From: Pseudarthrobacter oxydans
Lineage (GTDB): Bacteria; Actinomycetota; Actinomycetes; Actinomycetales; Micrococcaceae
Assembly: GCF_030812335.1 (NCBI RefSeq)
Contig: NZ_JAUSSN010000012.1
Span: 62,001 to 126,000, forward strand
Direction of reading: 5' to 3'
DNA length: 64,000 nt
Below, one piece after another: positions 24,673-33,577 of this stretch. Each line of letters starts with the position of its first letter. Position 1 is the stretch's first letter. The position numbers and the translations under genes were made by a program. Under the pieces are notes generated by a model. The model saw only the letters and a program-made list of their open reading frames with translations, did not search any database and had not been told where the DNA came from.

Positions 24673-26895
24673 ATGAACAAGACTCCACACGCCAGTGCCC
24701 GCGTTCCCTTCTGGCTGCGCTGGCTGGTTCCGGTCCTGCTCGTCATCACCTGGCTGGCCATCGCCGGGATCGGCGGACCGACCTTCGGCCGGCTGGAGGA
24801 GGTCTCCTCGAACGACCAGGCCTCCTTCCTTCCCGCCGGGGCCGAGGCCACTGCCGTCCAGGACTGGCAGGCCAAGTTCCGCGACACCAGCGAGATCCCA
24901 GCCGTCATTGTCATTGAAAGCGAATCCGCCTTCACCCCGGCCCAGCTCGGCGAGGTGGCCGCCCTGAAGGGCGGGCTGGAGGCCGTGGGCGGAGTCAGCA
25001 CCGTCATCGGCCCCGTTCCGTCCGAAGACGCCCGGGCCGTGCAGTTCGTGGTCCCGATCGATTCGGCCGGCGAAGTGAAGGAAATCGTCCAGGAACTCCG
25101 CGACGAGGTGCAGGCCTCCGCCCCGAAGGGCATGCAGACCTTCGTGACCGGTCCGGCCGGGCTGACGGCGGACCTCGTCAGCGCCTTCGCCGGCATTGAC
25201 GGCATCCTGCTGCTCGCGGCTCTCAGCGCGGTGTTCGTGATCCTGCTGATTGTCTACCGCTCCCTGCTGCTGCCGATCGCCGTGCTCTTCACCTCGGTCT
25301 TCGCCCTCTGCGCCGCCATCCTGCTCGTCTTCGGCATGGCCAAGCTCGGCTGGATCCAGCTCAACGGCCAGAGCCAGGGGATCCTGTCCATCCTGGTGAT
25401 CGGTGCCGCCACTGACTACGCGCTGCTGTATGTGTCCCGGTTCCGTGAGGCGCTGACGCACACCACCAACCGGACGGCCGCCGCGCTGACGGCATGGAAA
25501 AATTCGTGGGAACCCATCATCGCCTCCGGCGCCACGGTCATCATCGCGCTCCTCTGCCTGCTGTTCTCCGATCTGAACTCCAACAAGGCCCTCGGCCCGG
25601 TGGCGGCCGCGGGCATCCTCTGCGCGCTCTTCGCCGCACTCACCCTCCTGCCGGCGATGATGGCGCTGCTGGGCCGCGCCGCGTTCTGGCCGTTCCTCCC
25701 CAAGCTGCTCCCGGAGACCGAGCGCGAGCCTGAGATCGTCACCGGCCTGGAGGGACAGAAGGGCATCTGGCGCGCCACCGGCTCGCTCGTGTCCCGCAGG
25801 CCCCGGACGGTCTGGATCGCCTCCGTGCTGCTGCTCCTGGTGGCCTCCGCCGGCGTCCTGCAGCTCAAGGCCAACGGCGTCCCGCAGACCGACGTCATCC
25901 TCACCGCCTCCAACGCCGTCGACGGCCAGGACGCCCTGGCCCGGCACTTCGACGCCGGCTCCGGCAGTCCTGCCGTGATCGTCGCCGACGAGGCGGCGGC
26001 GCAGGAAGTGCTGGAACAGACCAAGGCGACCGACGGCGTCGGGGATGCCTACCTGCTGGCCGACGGCGGCATGCCGATCATTCCGGGCGCACCCGCTGCC
26101 CCCGGCGCACCCACGGCTCCGGCGGTCCGGGACGGCAAGGTCCTGATCAACGCGACGCTGAACTTCGCCGCGGACTCCAACGACGCCGAAAACGTGGTGG
26201 TGGTTCTCCGCGAGGAACTTAAGAAGATCGACGACGGCACCCTGGTCGGCGGAGTGACCGCCACGGCCCTGGACACGAACACCACCGCCCAGCGTGACCT
26301 CGTCACCATCATCCCGGTGGTCCTCGCGGTCATCCTCGTGATCCTGATGCTGCTGCTGCGCTCCGTGCTGGCCCCGGTCCTGCTGGTCGCCTCCGTGGTC
26401 CTGTCCTACGGCGCCGCGCTGGGCGTCTCCGCCTTCGTGTTCAACAACATCTTCGGGTTCCCGGGCGCCGATGCCACCGTGCCCCTCTTCGGCTTCGTCT
26501 TCCTGGTCGCCCTGGGCGTGGACTACAACATCTTCCTGATGAGCCGGGTCCGGGAGGAAGCCCTGAAGCACGGCACCCGGCCCGGCATCCTGCGCGGCCT
26601 GGGCGTCACCGGCGGGGTCATCACCTCCGCCGGTGTGGTCCTCGCGGCCACCTTCGCGGCCCTGGGCGTCATCCCCATCATGTTCCTGGTGCAGCTGGCC
26701 TTCATTGTGGCCTTCGGGGTACTGCTGGACACCGTTCTGGTCCGGTCCCTGCTGGTCCCGGCCCTGGCCTTCGACATCGGCCCGCGGATCTGGTGGCCGA
26801 GCAAGCTGGGGCGCCCCGAGACGGACGCCGCCGCGCGCGGCCTGCGGCCCGCCCCGGAACCGGAGCCGGAGGCAGCCGAGGCGGGAATCCGCTAG
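24673..26895 (+). CDS. MMPL/RND family exporter
   Basis: Inner-membrane proton-driven exporter of the MMPL (RND) family, 740 residues, with two repeats of one helix, a large extracytoplasmic loop and five helices. Family motifs are GAATDYALLYVSRFREAL (about 236-253) and the second copy GVDYNIFLMSRVREEAL (about 615-631); the Asp-Tyr pairs are in the proton relay. It resembles YdfJ-type exporters of small toxic compounds rather than the MmpL3 lipid transporter, which is longer. ATG 24673 follows AGAAGGA. The divergent MarR gene suggests drug- or lipid-induced expression. Confidence 0.9.
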   Translation: MNKTPHASARVPFWLRWLVPVLLVITWLAIAGIGGPTFGRLEEVSSNDQASFLPAGAEATAVQDWQAKFRDTSEIPAVIVIESESAFTPAQLGEVAALKGGLEAVGGVSTVIGPVPSEDARAVQFVVPIDSAGEVKEIVQELRDEVQASAPKGMQTFVTGPAGLTADLVSAFAGIDGILLLAALSAVFVILLIVYRSLLLPIAVLFTSVFALCAAILLVFGMAKLGWIQLNGQSQGILSILVIGAATDYALLYVSRFREALTHTTNRTAAALTAWKNSWEPIIASGATVIIALLCLLFSDLNSNKALGPVAAAGILCALFAALTLLPAMMALLGRAAFWPFLPKLLPETEREPEIVTGLEGQKGIWRATGSLVSRRPRTVWIASVLLLLVASAGVLQLKANGVPQTDVILTASNAVDGQDALARHFDAGSGSPAVIVADEAAAQEVLEQTKATDGVGDAYLLADGGMPIIPGAPAAPGAPTAPAVRDGKVLINATLNFAADSNDAENVVVVLREELKKIDDGTLVGGVTATALDTNTTAQRDLVTIIPVVLAVILVILMLLLRSVLAPVLLVASVVLSYGAALGVSAFVFNNIFGFPGADATVPLFGFVFLVALGVDYNIFLMSRVREEALKHGTRPGILRGLGVTGGVITSAGVVLAATFAALGVIPIMFLVQLAFIVAFGVLLDTVLVRSLLVPALAFDIGPRIWWPSKLGRPETDAAARGLRPAPEPEPEAAEAGIR

Positions 26896-26919
26896 CCGGA
26901 CCCGCGACCGCAGCCGCCG

Positions 26920-27918
26920 TCACGGTTCCTGGACCCCCCACCAGGCAACCGTGGCGGCGGCTGCCGCTTTAAGCGGGGTCGGCCGCAGCCCCAGGGCGGC
27001 CTCGCTGGCGCGCGAGTCCATCACGAAGGGGTGCTCAAACTGGTACAGGGTCTCGGCCAGTTCCCGGGCCGCGGGGGACACAACGGCCATCGTCCGCAGC
27101 ACCCAGCCGGGGACCCCGGCCACCCGCGGGGTCCGGGCGCCGGCGGCGGCCGCGAACGCCCCGGCGATCTCCCGCTGGCTCAGCGCCGGGCCGGTCGGGG
27201 CGTGCCACACCCGGTTCCAGAGCCCCGGAACCTGCGCGGCCCTGATCATGGCCGCGGCCAGATCCGGCACATACGTGAACGAATGCGGCAGCCCCGCGCT
27301 GCCGATCACCATCAGGGGTCTGCCCGCCAGGACCGGCTTCACCATCCGCTCGCCGGCATGCGAGCTGCGGACCCTGGGGCCGAAGAAATCGCTCGCCGCC
27401 ACACTCACGGTGTCCGTCGCGGACGCCGCCCGGGCCTTCAGCAGTTCGGTCCGGATACCGCGCTTGCCGCCGCGGGCCTCGCGCGGGCCCTCCTCGGTCA
27501 TCGGCCGGCCCGGCTCGCTGTAGGAGTACAGGCTTTCCGGGAAGACGACGACGGCGCCGGCCTCGCCCGCCGCGGCCAGGACCGTCGCCTCGGCGCGCGG
27601 GAGCTCCTCCGCCCAGGTCCTGGCGCTGTACTGCGAGCCGTGGATGCAGTGGAACACGGCCTTGGCGCCGCGGAACAGCCCGCCGAGCTGTGCCGGGTCC
27701 GACACATCCAAGGACTCCCTCTCGACGCGCGGGTGGTCGGGACCGGTGCCGGACCGGGTGAGCACCCGCACCCGGTGGCCCGCCGCGGCGAGCTGTTCGG
27801 TGACCGTCCAGCCGACCGGTCCGGCGCCGGTGACGACGAAGAGGGCCGGCGCCGGGGCCGGGGCCTCGGGGGATTCGGACGGCAACATGGGGCGCTCACT
27901 TTCGCTGTGGTCATTCAC
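26920..27918 (-). CDS. NAD-dependent epimerase/dehydratase (atypical/extended SDR)
   Basis: A 332-residue Rossmann-fold protein. The nucleotide-binding motif is FVVTGAGPVGWTVTEQL (about 23-39), which matches the atypical TGAxGxxG pattern. A FHCIHGSQYSARTWAEEL stretch and FFGPRVRSS follow. The catalytic YxxxK is not clear, so it may be an NAD-binding protein without standard dehydrogenase activity. The start is GTG 27918; ATG further in (MLPSESP) is an alternative. It converges with the MMPL gene by 24 bases. The substrate is unknown. Confidence 0.75.
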   Translation of the reverse strand: MNDHSESERPMLPSESPEAPAPAPALFVVTGAGPVGWTVTEQLAAAGHRVRVLTRSGTGPDHPRVERESLDVSDPAQLGGLFRGAKAVFHCIHGSQYSARTWAEELPRAEATVLAAAGEAGAVVVFPESLYSYSEPGRPMTEEGPREARGGKRGIRTELLKARAASATDTVSVAASDFFGPRVRSSHAGERMVKPVLAGRPLMVIGSAGLPHSFTYVPDLAAAMIRAAQVPGLWNRVWHAPTGPALSQREIAGAFAAAAGARTPRVAGVPGWVLRTMAVVSPAARELAETLYQFEHPFVMDSRASEAALGLRPTPLKAAAAATVAWWGVQEP

Positions 27919-28108
27919 CTGCGGCCGGGCTGGGTCTGCCTTCGCCGGCCCTGCTCGGTGTTGAGAGCCGCGCCCTCCGACACCAGAATGCAGCCTGTGC
28001 CGGTACCCGGTCTACCGCTGTTCGACCCCCTGTTGCCTCCCGGCGGTGCTCGATAGACTGCCCGTGCGCCTGCCTGGGCGCGCCGAGGCTTCCAGGAAGG
28101 ATCCAACC

Positions 28109-28522
28109 ATGTCCGAAAACAACGAGTTTGATCGAACGGCAGCGGAATCCGGCGACGAGACCGCCGAGGCCGCCGAGGGCCAGTACGTCGAGGGTGACTA
28201 CGGTACGGCCGGCACCGCCGGGGAGAACCCGCCCGAGGCCGCAGAAGGCGAATACCCCACCGGTGACTACGGGGCTGCGGGCGTCAGCGGCACCACCGCC
28301 GTCGGCGCGGAGGAGGGCGACTACCCCGAGGGCGACTATGGGGCGGCCGGTGCAGACGAGCCACGCACCGCCGCGGAGGGCGAATACCCCGAAGGCGACT
28401 ACGGAACCGCCGGCGATGCGGGCGAAAAGGGGCGGACGCGGGACCATATCACTGGCGAAGCGGGCGAAAAGGGGCGCACGCGGGACGACTCCGCCGGCGA
28501 AGCGGACCGCCGGGACCGCTAG
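28109..28522 (+). CDS. Acidic tandem-repeat protein of unknown function
   Basis: A 137-residue, highly acidic hydrophilic protein. It has four imperfect 14-to-24-residue repeats built on the core EG(E/D/Q)Y-(P/V)-(E/T)-GDYG(T/A)AG (about 30-115) and then two GEKGRTRDD-type units near the C-terminus. There is no signal peptide and no helix in the membrane. The start at ATG 28109 follows AGGAAGGA. It is probably intrinsically disordered. I do not recognise a family; a hairpin terminator follows the gene and separates it from dnaK. Confidence 0.75.
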   Translation: MSENNEFDRTAAESGDETAEAAEGQYVEGDYGTAGTAGENPPEAAEGEYPTGDYGAAGVSGTTAVGAEEGDYPEGDYGAAGADEPRTAAEGEYPEGDYGTAGDAGEKGRTRDHITGEAGEKGRTRDDSAGEADRRDR

Positions 28523-28548
28523 GCGGGGCACTTCGCGCACAGCGAAAC

Positions 28549-28575
28549 GAGCGGCGGCCAGCCCGGCCGCCGCTC
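28549..28575 (+). terminator. GC-rich hairpin after the repeat-protein gene
   Basis: GAGCGGCGGCC (28549-28559) and its inverted copy (28565-28575) form an 11-bp stem with a 5-base loop, 27 bases after the stop. There is only a weak T-run, which is usual for actinobacterial terminators. Confidence 0.65.
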
Positions 28576-28642
28576 TGAAGCATGCTGGAATTCCGGGGAA
28601 CTGGCCCGTCCGGGGACCCGCCAGGCCACCTTCCGAAGTCGG

Positions 28643-28665
28643 AGTTGAGCGTATCGCGCTCAACT
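28643..28665. promoter_or_regulatory. HAIR-like operator 1 (HspR site)
   Basis: AGTTGAGCG (28643-28651) and CGCTCAACT (28657-28665) form a perfect 9-bp inverted repeat with a 5-base spacer, matching the TTGAGY-N7-RCTCAA core of the HAIR element bound by HspR. It is placed just upstream of the putative -35. Confidence 0.85.
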
Positions 28666-28670
28666 TTGAA

Positions 28671-28698
28671 TTGACTTTGAAACGGCTCTGAGTAAAGT
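28671..28698 (+). promoter_or_regulatory. dnaK operon promoter
   Basis: TTGACT (28671-28676) and TAAAGT (28693-28698) are separated by 16 bases and look like a vegetative sigma-70-type promoter. It is flanked on both sides by HAIR operators, so HspR binding should block it. Confidence 0.7.
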
Positions 28699-28716
28699 TG
28701 AGTGCAGATCACTCAA
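28698..28716. promoter_or_regulatory. HAIR operator 2 (HspR site)
   Basis: TTGAGTG-CAGAT-CACTCAA (28698-28716) is a perfect HAIR inverted repeat. It overlaps the end of the -10 element and the likely transcription start of dnaK. The HspR gene is the last gene of this same operon, giving a negative feedback loop. Confidence 0.9.
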
Positions 28717-28796
28717 TAACGGCCGGACCCATGCGGTTGATACCGCTGCGGTCCGAGCCAGCTCAGCAAGTTTCCCCGGAAAGAAGGAAGCAACAC

Positions 28797-30659
<1,863 letters not shown>

Positions 30660-30661
30660 TC

Positions 30662-31348
30662 ATGCCGCACCACGGTAACGAAGAAGAGCACGGTTCTTCC
30701 GAGAGCCGTCGCGACGCCGAACAGCGGGAGAACGAGCCGCAGAAGCCGATCATCCACGACAACCGCAAGGTTGATCCGAAGACCGGCCAGGCCCGCCACC
30801 CCGACCAGGAGCGCGCCAGCGCCGCCTCGGCAGACTCGGACACGGACGCCGGGGACGCCCTGTCCCAGGCGGAGGACATCCTCAACAGTGTGGAGGTGCC
30901 GGCCGCGGAGTCCGTGGCGCAGGGCGCCGACGTCGCGGAAGCGGAGGAGCTCAGGAATGACCTGCGCCGCCTGCAGGCCGAGTACGTCAACTACCGCAAG
31001 CGCGTCGAACGCGACCGTGCCGTGGCGGGGGAGATGGCCGTCATCGGCGTCCTGAACTCCCTGCTCCCGGTACTGGACGACGTCGACGCCGCCCGCCAGC
31101 ACGGTGACCTCACGGACGGACCGTTCGCCGCGATCGCCGCCAAGCTGGAGAATGCGCTGAAGACGTACGGCCTGGTGCGCATCGATGAGACCGGCGTGGA
31201 GTTCGACCCCACGATCCACGAGGCCCTCATCCAGCAGCCCGGACCGGATGTCGAAATCGACACCGTCAGCCAGGTCCTGCGCTCCGGCTACAAGTCCGGC
31301 GACCGGGTCCTGCGGGCCGCCCAGGTCATCGTGGCTGTTCCGGCGTAG
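30662..31348 (+). CDS. grpE: Nucleotide exchange factor GrpE
   Basis: Nucleotide exchange factor of DnaK, 228 residues. An acidic, disordered N-terminus (about 1-90) precedes the coiled coil (AEELRNDLRRLQAEYVNYRKRVERDR; residues about 96-120) and the beta-domain ending with GYKSGDRVLRAAQVIVAVPA, the family signature. ATG 30662 begins three bases after the dnaK stop, so translation is coupled. A long hairpin separates it from dnaJ. Confidence 0.96.
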   Translation: MPHHGNEEEHGSSESRRDAEQRENEPQKPIIHDNRKVDPKTGQARHPDQERASAASADSDTDAGDALSQAEDILNSVEVPAAESVAQGADVAEAEELRNDLRRLQAEYVNYRKRVERDRAVAGEMAVIGVLNSLLPVLDDVDAARQHGDLTDGPFAAIAAKLENALKTYGLVRIDETGVEFDPTIHEALIQQPGPDVEIDTVSQVLRSGYKSGDRVLRAAQVIVAVPA

Positions 31349-31363
31349 CAGTACCCCATCGAA

Positions 31364-31412
31364 GTGACAGTTCGCGCCCGTGTTTCGACCAAACATCGGC
31401 GCGAACTGTCAC
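31364..31412. repeat. Intra-operon long inverted repeat between grpE and dnaJ
   Basis: GTGACAGTTCGCGCC (31364-31378) is inverted at 31398-31412. After one mismatch the stem continues with GTGTTT/AAACAT around a CGACC loop, giving about 21 bp with one mismatch. It lies 16 bases after the grpE stop and 31 bases before the dnaJ start. It could lower or stabilise transcript levels inside the heat-shock operon, or be an inserted palindrome. Confidence 0.85.
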
Positions 31413-31442
31413 CTCGGCACACAGATTTGAAAGGAAACGCCA

Positions 31443-32432
31443 TTGGCTAGCCAGGACTGGGTGGACAAGGACTTTTACAAGATCCTTGGAGTCGCCAAGG
31501 ACGCTTCCGACGCCGACATCAAGAAGGCTTACCGGAAGCTCGCGCGGCAGCACCATCCGGACACCAATGCGGGGAATGTCGCTTCGGAGAAGAAGTTCAA
31601 GGACATCTCCGAGGCCTACTCCGTGCTCTCCGACGCCGACGAGCGCCAGCAGTACGACGCCATCCGGGCGATGGGCGGGGGAGCCCGGTTCGCCCCGGGC
31701 GGTAGCGGCGGCGCCGGCGGCGGGGCCGGCTTCGAGGACCTCTTCGGCGGGCTGTTCACCGGCGGCAGCGGACGCCACTCCGGCGGCTACAGCACAGCCG
31801 GCGGCATTCCGCCGGAGTTCGCCGATCTCTTCGGCGGAGCGGGCGGCGGCTTCGGCGGCGGCGGGCAGTCGTTCCAGCGGGCCCCGCAAAAAGGCGCGGA
31901 CCGGACGGCGTCGACCTCCATTTCCTTCGCCGGATCCATCCGCGGCACCACCATCGGCCTGCGTGAACCGGACGGCGAAGTCATCGACGTCCGCGTCCCG
32001 GCCGGCATCAAGGACGGCCAGAAGGTCCGGGTCCGCGGCAAGGGCCAGTACGGTCCGGCCGGAAACGGGGACCTCATGGTCACCGTCTCGGTGAAGCCGC
32101 ACGATTTCTACGTCCGCGACGGCGACAACCTGCGCATCCACGTGCCGGTCACCTTTCCGGAGGCCGCCCTGGGCGCCGACATCGAGGTCCCGACCATCGA
32201 CGGCGACAAGGTCAAGGTCCGCGTCCCTGCCGGCACGCCGTCGGGGCGCACCCTCCGCGTCAAGGGCCGAGGCGTCAAGCACTCCAGGGCCACCGGGGAC
32301 CTGCTGGTGACCATCGACGTCGCCGTCCCGCGGAAGCTGAACAAGGAAGCCGAGGAGGCCGTCAAGGCCTTCGCCGCGGCCACCGCCGGCGAGGACGTCC
32401 GCGCCGAACTGGCAGCCAAGGCCCGGCTCTAG
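31443..32432 (+). CDS. dnaJ: DnaJ-type co-chaperone lacking the zinc-finger domain
   Basis: J-domain co-chaperone of DnaK, 329 residues. J domain (about 4-72) with the HPD tripeptide in RQHHPDTN; Gly/Phe-rich region (about 80-150); then two C-terminal beta domains (about 155-329). The four CxxCxGxG zinc repeats of class A DnaJ are absent, so it is a class B/CbpA-like protein although it occupies the dnaJ position in the operon. The start is TTG 31443 with AAAGGA nine bases upstream; no in-frame ATG or GTG is near. Length fits CbpA (about 300). Confidence 0.93.
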   Translation: MASQDWVDKDFYKILGVAKDASDADIKKAYRKLARQHHPDTNAGNVASEKKFKDISEAYSVLSDADERQQYDAIRAMGGGARFAPGGSGGAGGGAGFEDLFGGLFTGGSGRHSGGYSTAGGIPPEFADLFGGAGGGFGGGGQSFQRAPQKGADRTASTSISFAGSIRGTTIGLREPDGEVIDVRVPAGIKDGQKVRVRGKGQYGPAGNGDLMVTVSVKPHDFYVRDGDNLRIHVPVTFPEAALGADIEVPTIDGDKVKVRVPAGTPSGRTLRVKGRGVKHSRATGDLLVTIDVAVPRKLNKEAEEAVKAFAAATAGEDVRAELAAKARL

Positions 32433-32447
32433 GAGCGGACGCCCGCC

Positions 32448-32870
32448 ATGGCCATCGACTACGAGCAGCCGATCTTCGTCATCTCCGTCGCCGCGGAACT
32501 GGCGGACATGCACCCCCAGACGCTGCGGCAGTATGACCGGCTGGGCATCGTCTCGCCCAGCCGCGCCCCCGGCAAGTCCCGCCGCTATTCGCAGCGCGAC
32601 ATCACCATGCTCCGCGAGGTGCAGCGGCTCTCGCAGGAGGGCGTCTCCCTCGAAGGCATCAAACGGATCCTCCAGCTGGAGAACCAGGTGGCCGCCCTGC
32701 AGCGGCGCGTCGCCGAGCTGAGCGAAGAACTCGAACGCCGCCCCCGCAGCCTGGAGTCCCGCATCTTCGCCGCCGGCGCCGCGGGCGACGTCGTCAGCCT
32801 GGCCCGCGGCAAGCGCCCCCGGGCCCGGTCCCAGGCCGTCGTGGTGTGGCGGCCGCGGAACGGCGAGTGA
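32448..32870 (+). CDS. hspR: Heat-shock repressor HspR (MerR family)
   Basis: MerR-type regulator, 140 residues, that represses the dnaK operon by binding HAIR sites, often with DnaK as co-repressor. The helix-turn-helix is VISVAAELADMHPQTLRQYDRLGIVSPSRAPGKSRRYSQRDI (about 9-50), and RLSQEGVSLEGIKRILQLENQVAALQRRV forms the dimerisation coiled coil. The C-terminal tail is basic. ATG 32448 lies 15 bases after the dnaJ stop. As the last gene of its own target operon it closes a feedback loop. Confidence 0.95.
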   Translation: MAIDYEQPIFVISVAAELADMHPQTLRQYDRLGIVSPSRAPGKSRRYSQRDITMLREVQRLSQEGVSLEGIKRILQLENQVAALQRRVAELSEELERRPRSLESRIFAAGAAGDVVSLARGKRPRARSQAVVVWRPRNGE

Positions 32871-32910
32871 CGCCGCCCGACGCCCGCCGCCCGGCGCTGT
32901 CCGCGCCGTC

Positions 32911-32962
32911 CAAGTAGTCGGCTGCCCTAGGGCAAGTAGTCGGACCCGGGCCCCGGGTAGTT
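32911..32962. promoter_or_regulatory. Phased short direct repeats in the hspR downstream gap
   Basis: In the 277-base gap before the next gene, CAAGTAGTCGG occurs at 32911-32921 and 32933-32943, and a related GTAGTT at 32957-32962. The cores are 22 and 21 bases apart, two helical turns. They alternate with the palindromes TGCCCTAGGGCA (32923-32934) and CCCGGGCCCCGGG (32945-32957). The layout suggests a regulator binding region for the small membrane protein gene. Nothing else is seen in this gap. Confidence 0.5.
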
Positions 32963-33147
32963 CCCGGCCCGAAAGACGGGTACCGGGTTTGCGTGACTTC
33001 GGGGCCGCCCGGCCGTTTGAATTGTCCTGCACGAACGACTGGCATCACAGCCAGCGAAGCAGCGAGGACCGCCGGGGGGCGCCGCATGTTTGATCCATTT
33101 TCGCCGGGCAGACCGGCACCTGCACCCGCACTGATCGCGGGCAGGGC

Positions 33148-33546
33148 ATGAACTCCGGGCTCCAGGCCCTGGCCATGTTCGCAGGATCCATCACGGGCTC
33201 GATCCTGCTGACCGTGGGCCAGACCATCGTCGTCATCTGCGTCTGCTTCGACATGGTCCGTGCCCTCTCGGTGCCGCGGTCCCACCGCCGGTACGTGGCC
33301 AACACCGTCTTCACCACCCTGGCCTGGCCCTCGATCCTGATCTGCGCGGTCAGCGTGCTGATCGATGCCGCGAGCGGGACATGGAAGGACGTCGCCGCCG
33401 GGGTGTTCATGATGGTCGTGGTGACCTACCGGTGGAAGCACGGCGGTGATGAGGACAGCTGGTGGAAGGGCAAGGGCAAGAAACTGGCCACGTGGTTCCG
33501 GAAGCAGACAATATCCCGGTCCGTCACTGCGCCGGCTGCGGCCTGA
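33148..33546 (+). CDS. Small membrane protein of unknown function
   Basis: A 132-residue protein with two or three hydrophobic segments (about 5-35, 50-72 and 80-97) and a basic, Lys/Arg/Trp-rich C-terminus (WWKGKGKKLATWFRKQ). I do not recognise a family. It probably sits in the cytoplasmic membrane with a cytosolic tail. It converges with the SNF2 helicase gene, 31 bases apart. The ATG at 33148 lacks a strong ribosome site. Confidence 0.65.
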   Translation: MNSGLQALAMFAGSITGSILLTVGQTIVVICVCFDMVRALSVPRSHRRYVANTVFTTLAWPSILICAVSVLIDAASGTWKDVAAGVFMMVVVTYRWKHGGDEDSWWKGKGKKLATWFRKQTISRSVTAPAAA

Positions 33547-33577
33547 CCCCAGCGTTACTGTCAGGGGCGGCTCCCCG

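Noticed and set aside
24673..26895. MMPL gene considered as mycolate/trehalose-lipid transporter MmpL3
   Set aside because: It is shorter, lacks the long C-terminal domain, and is paired with a MarR regulator like YdfJ-type drug exporters.
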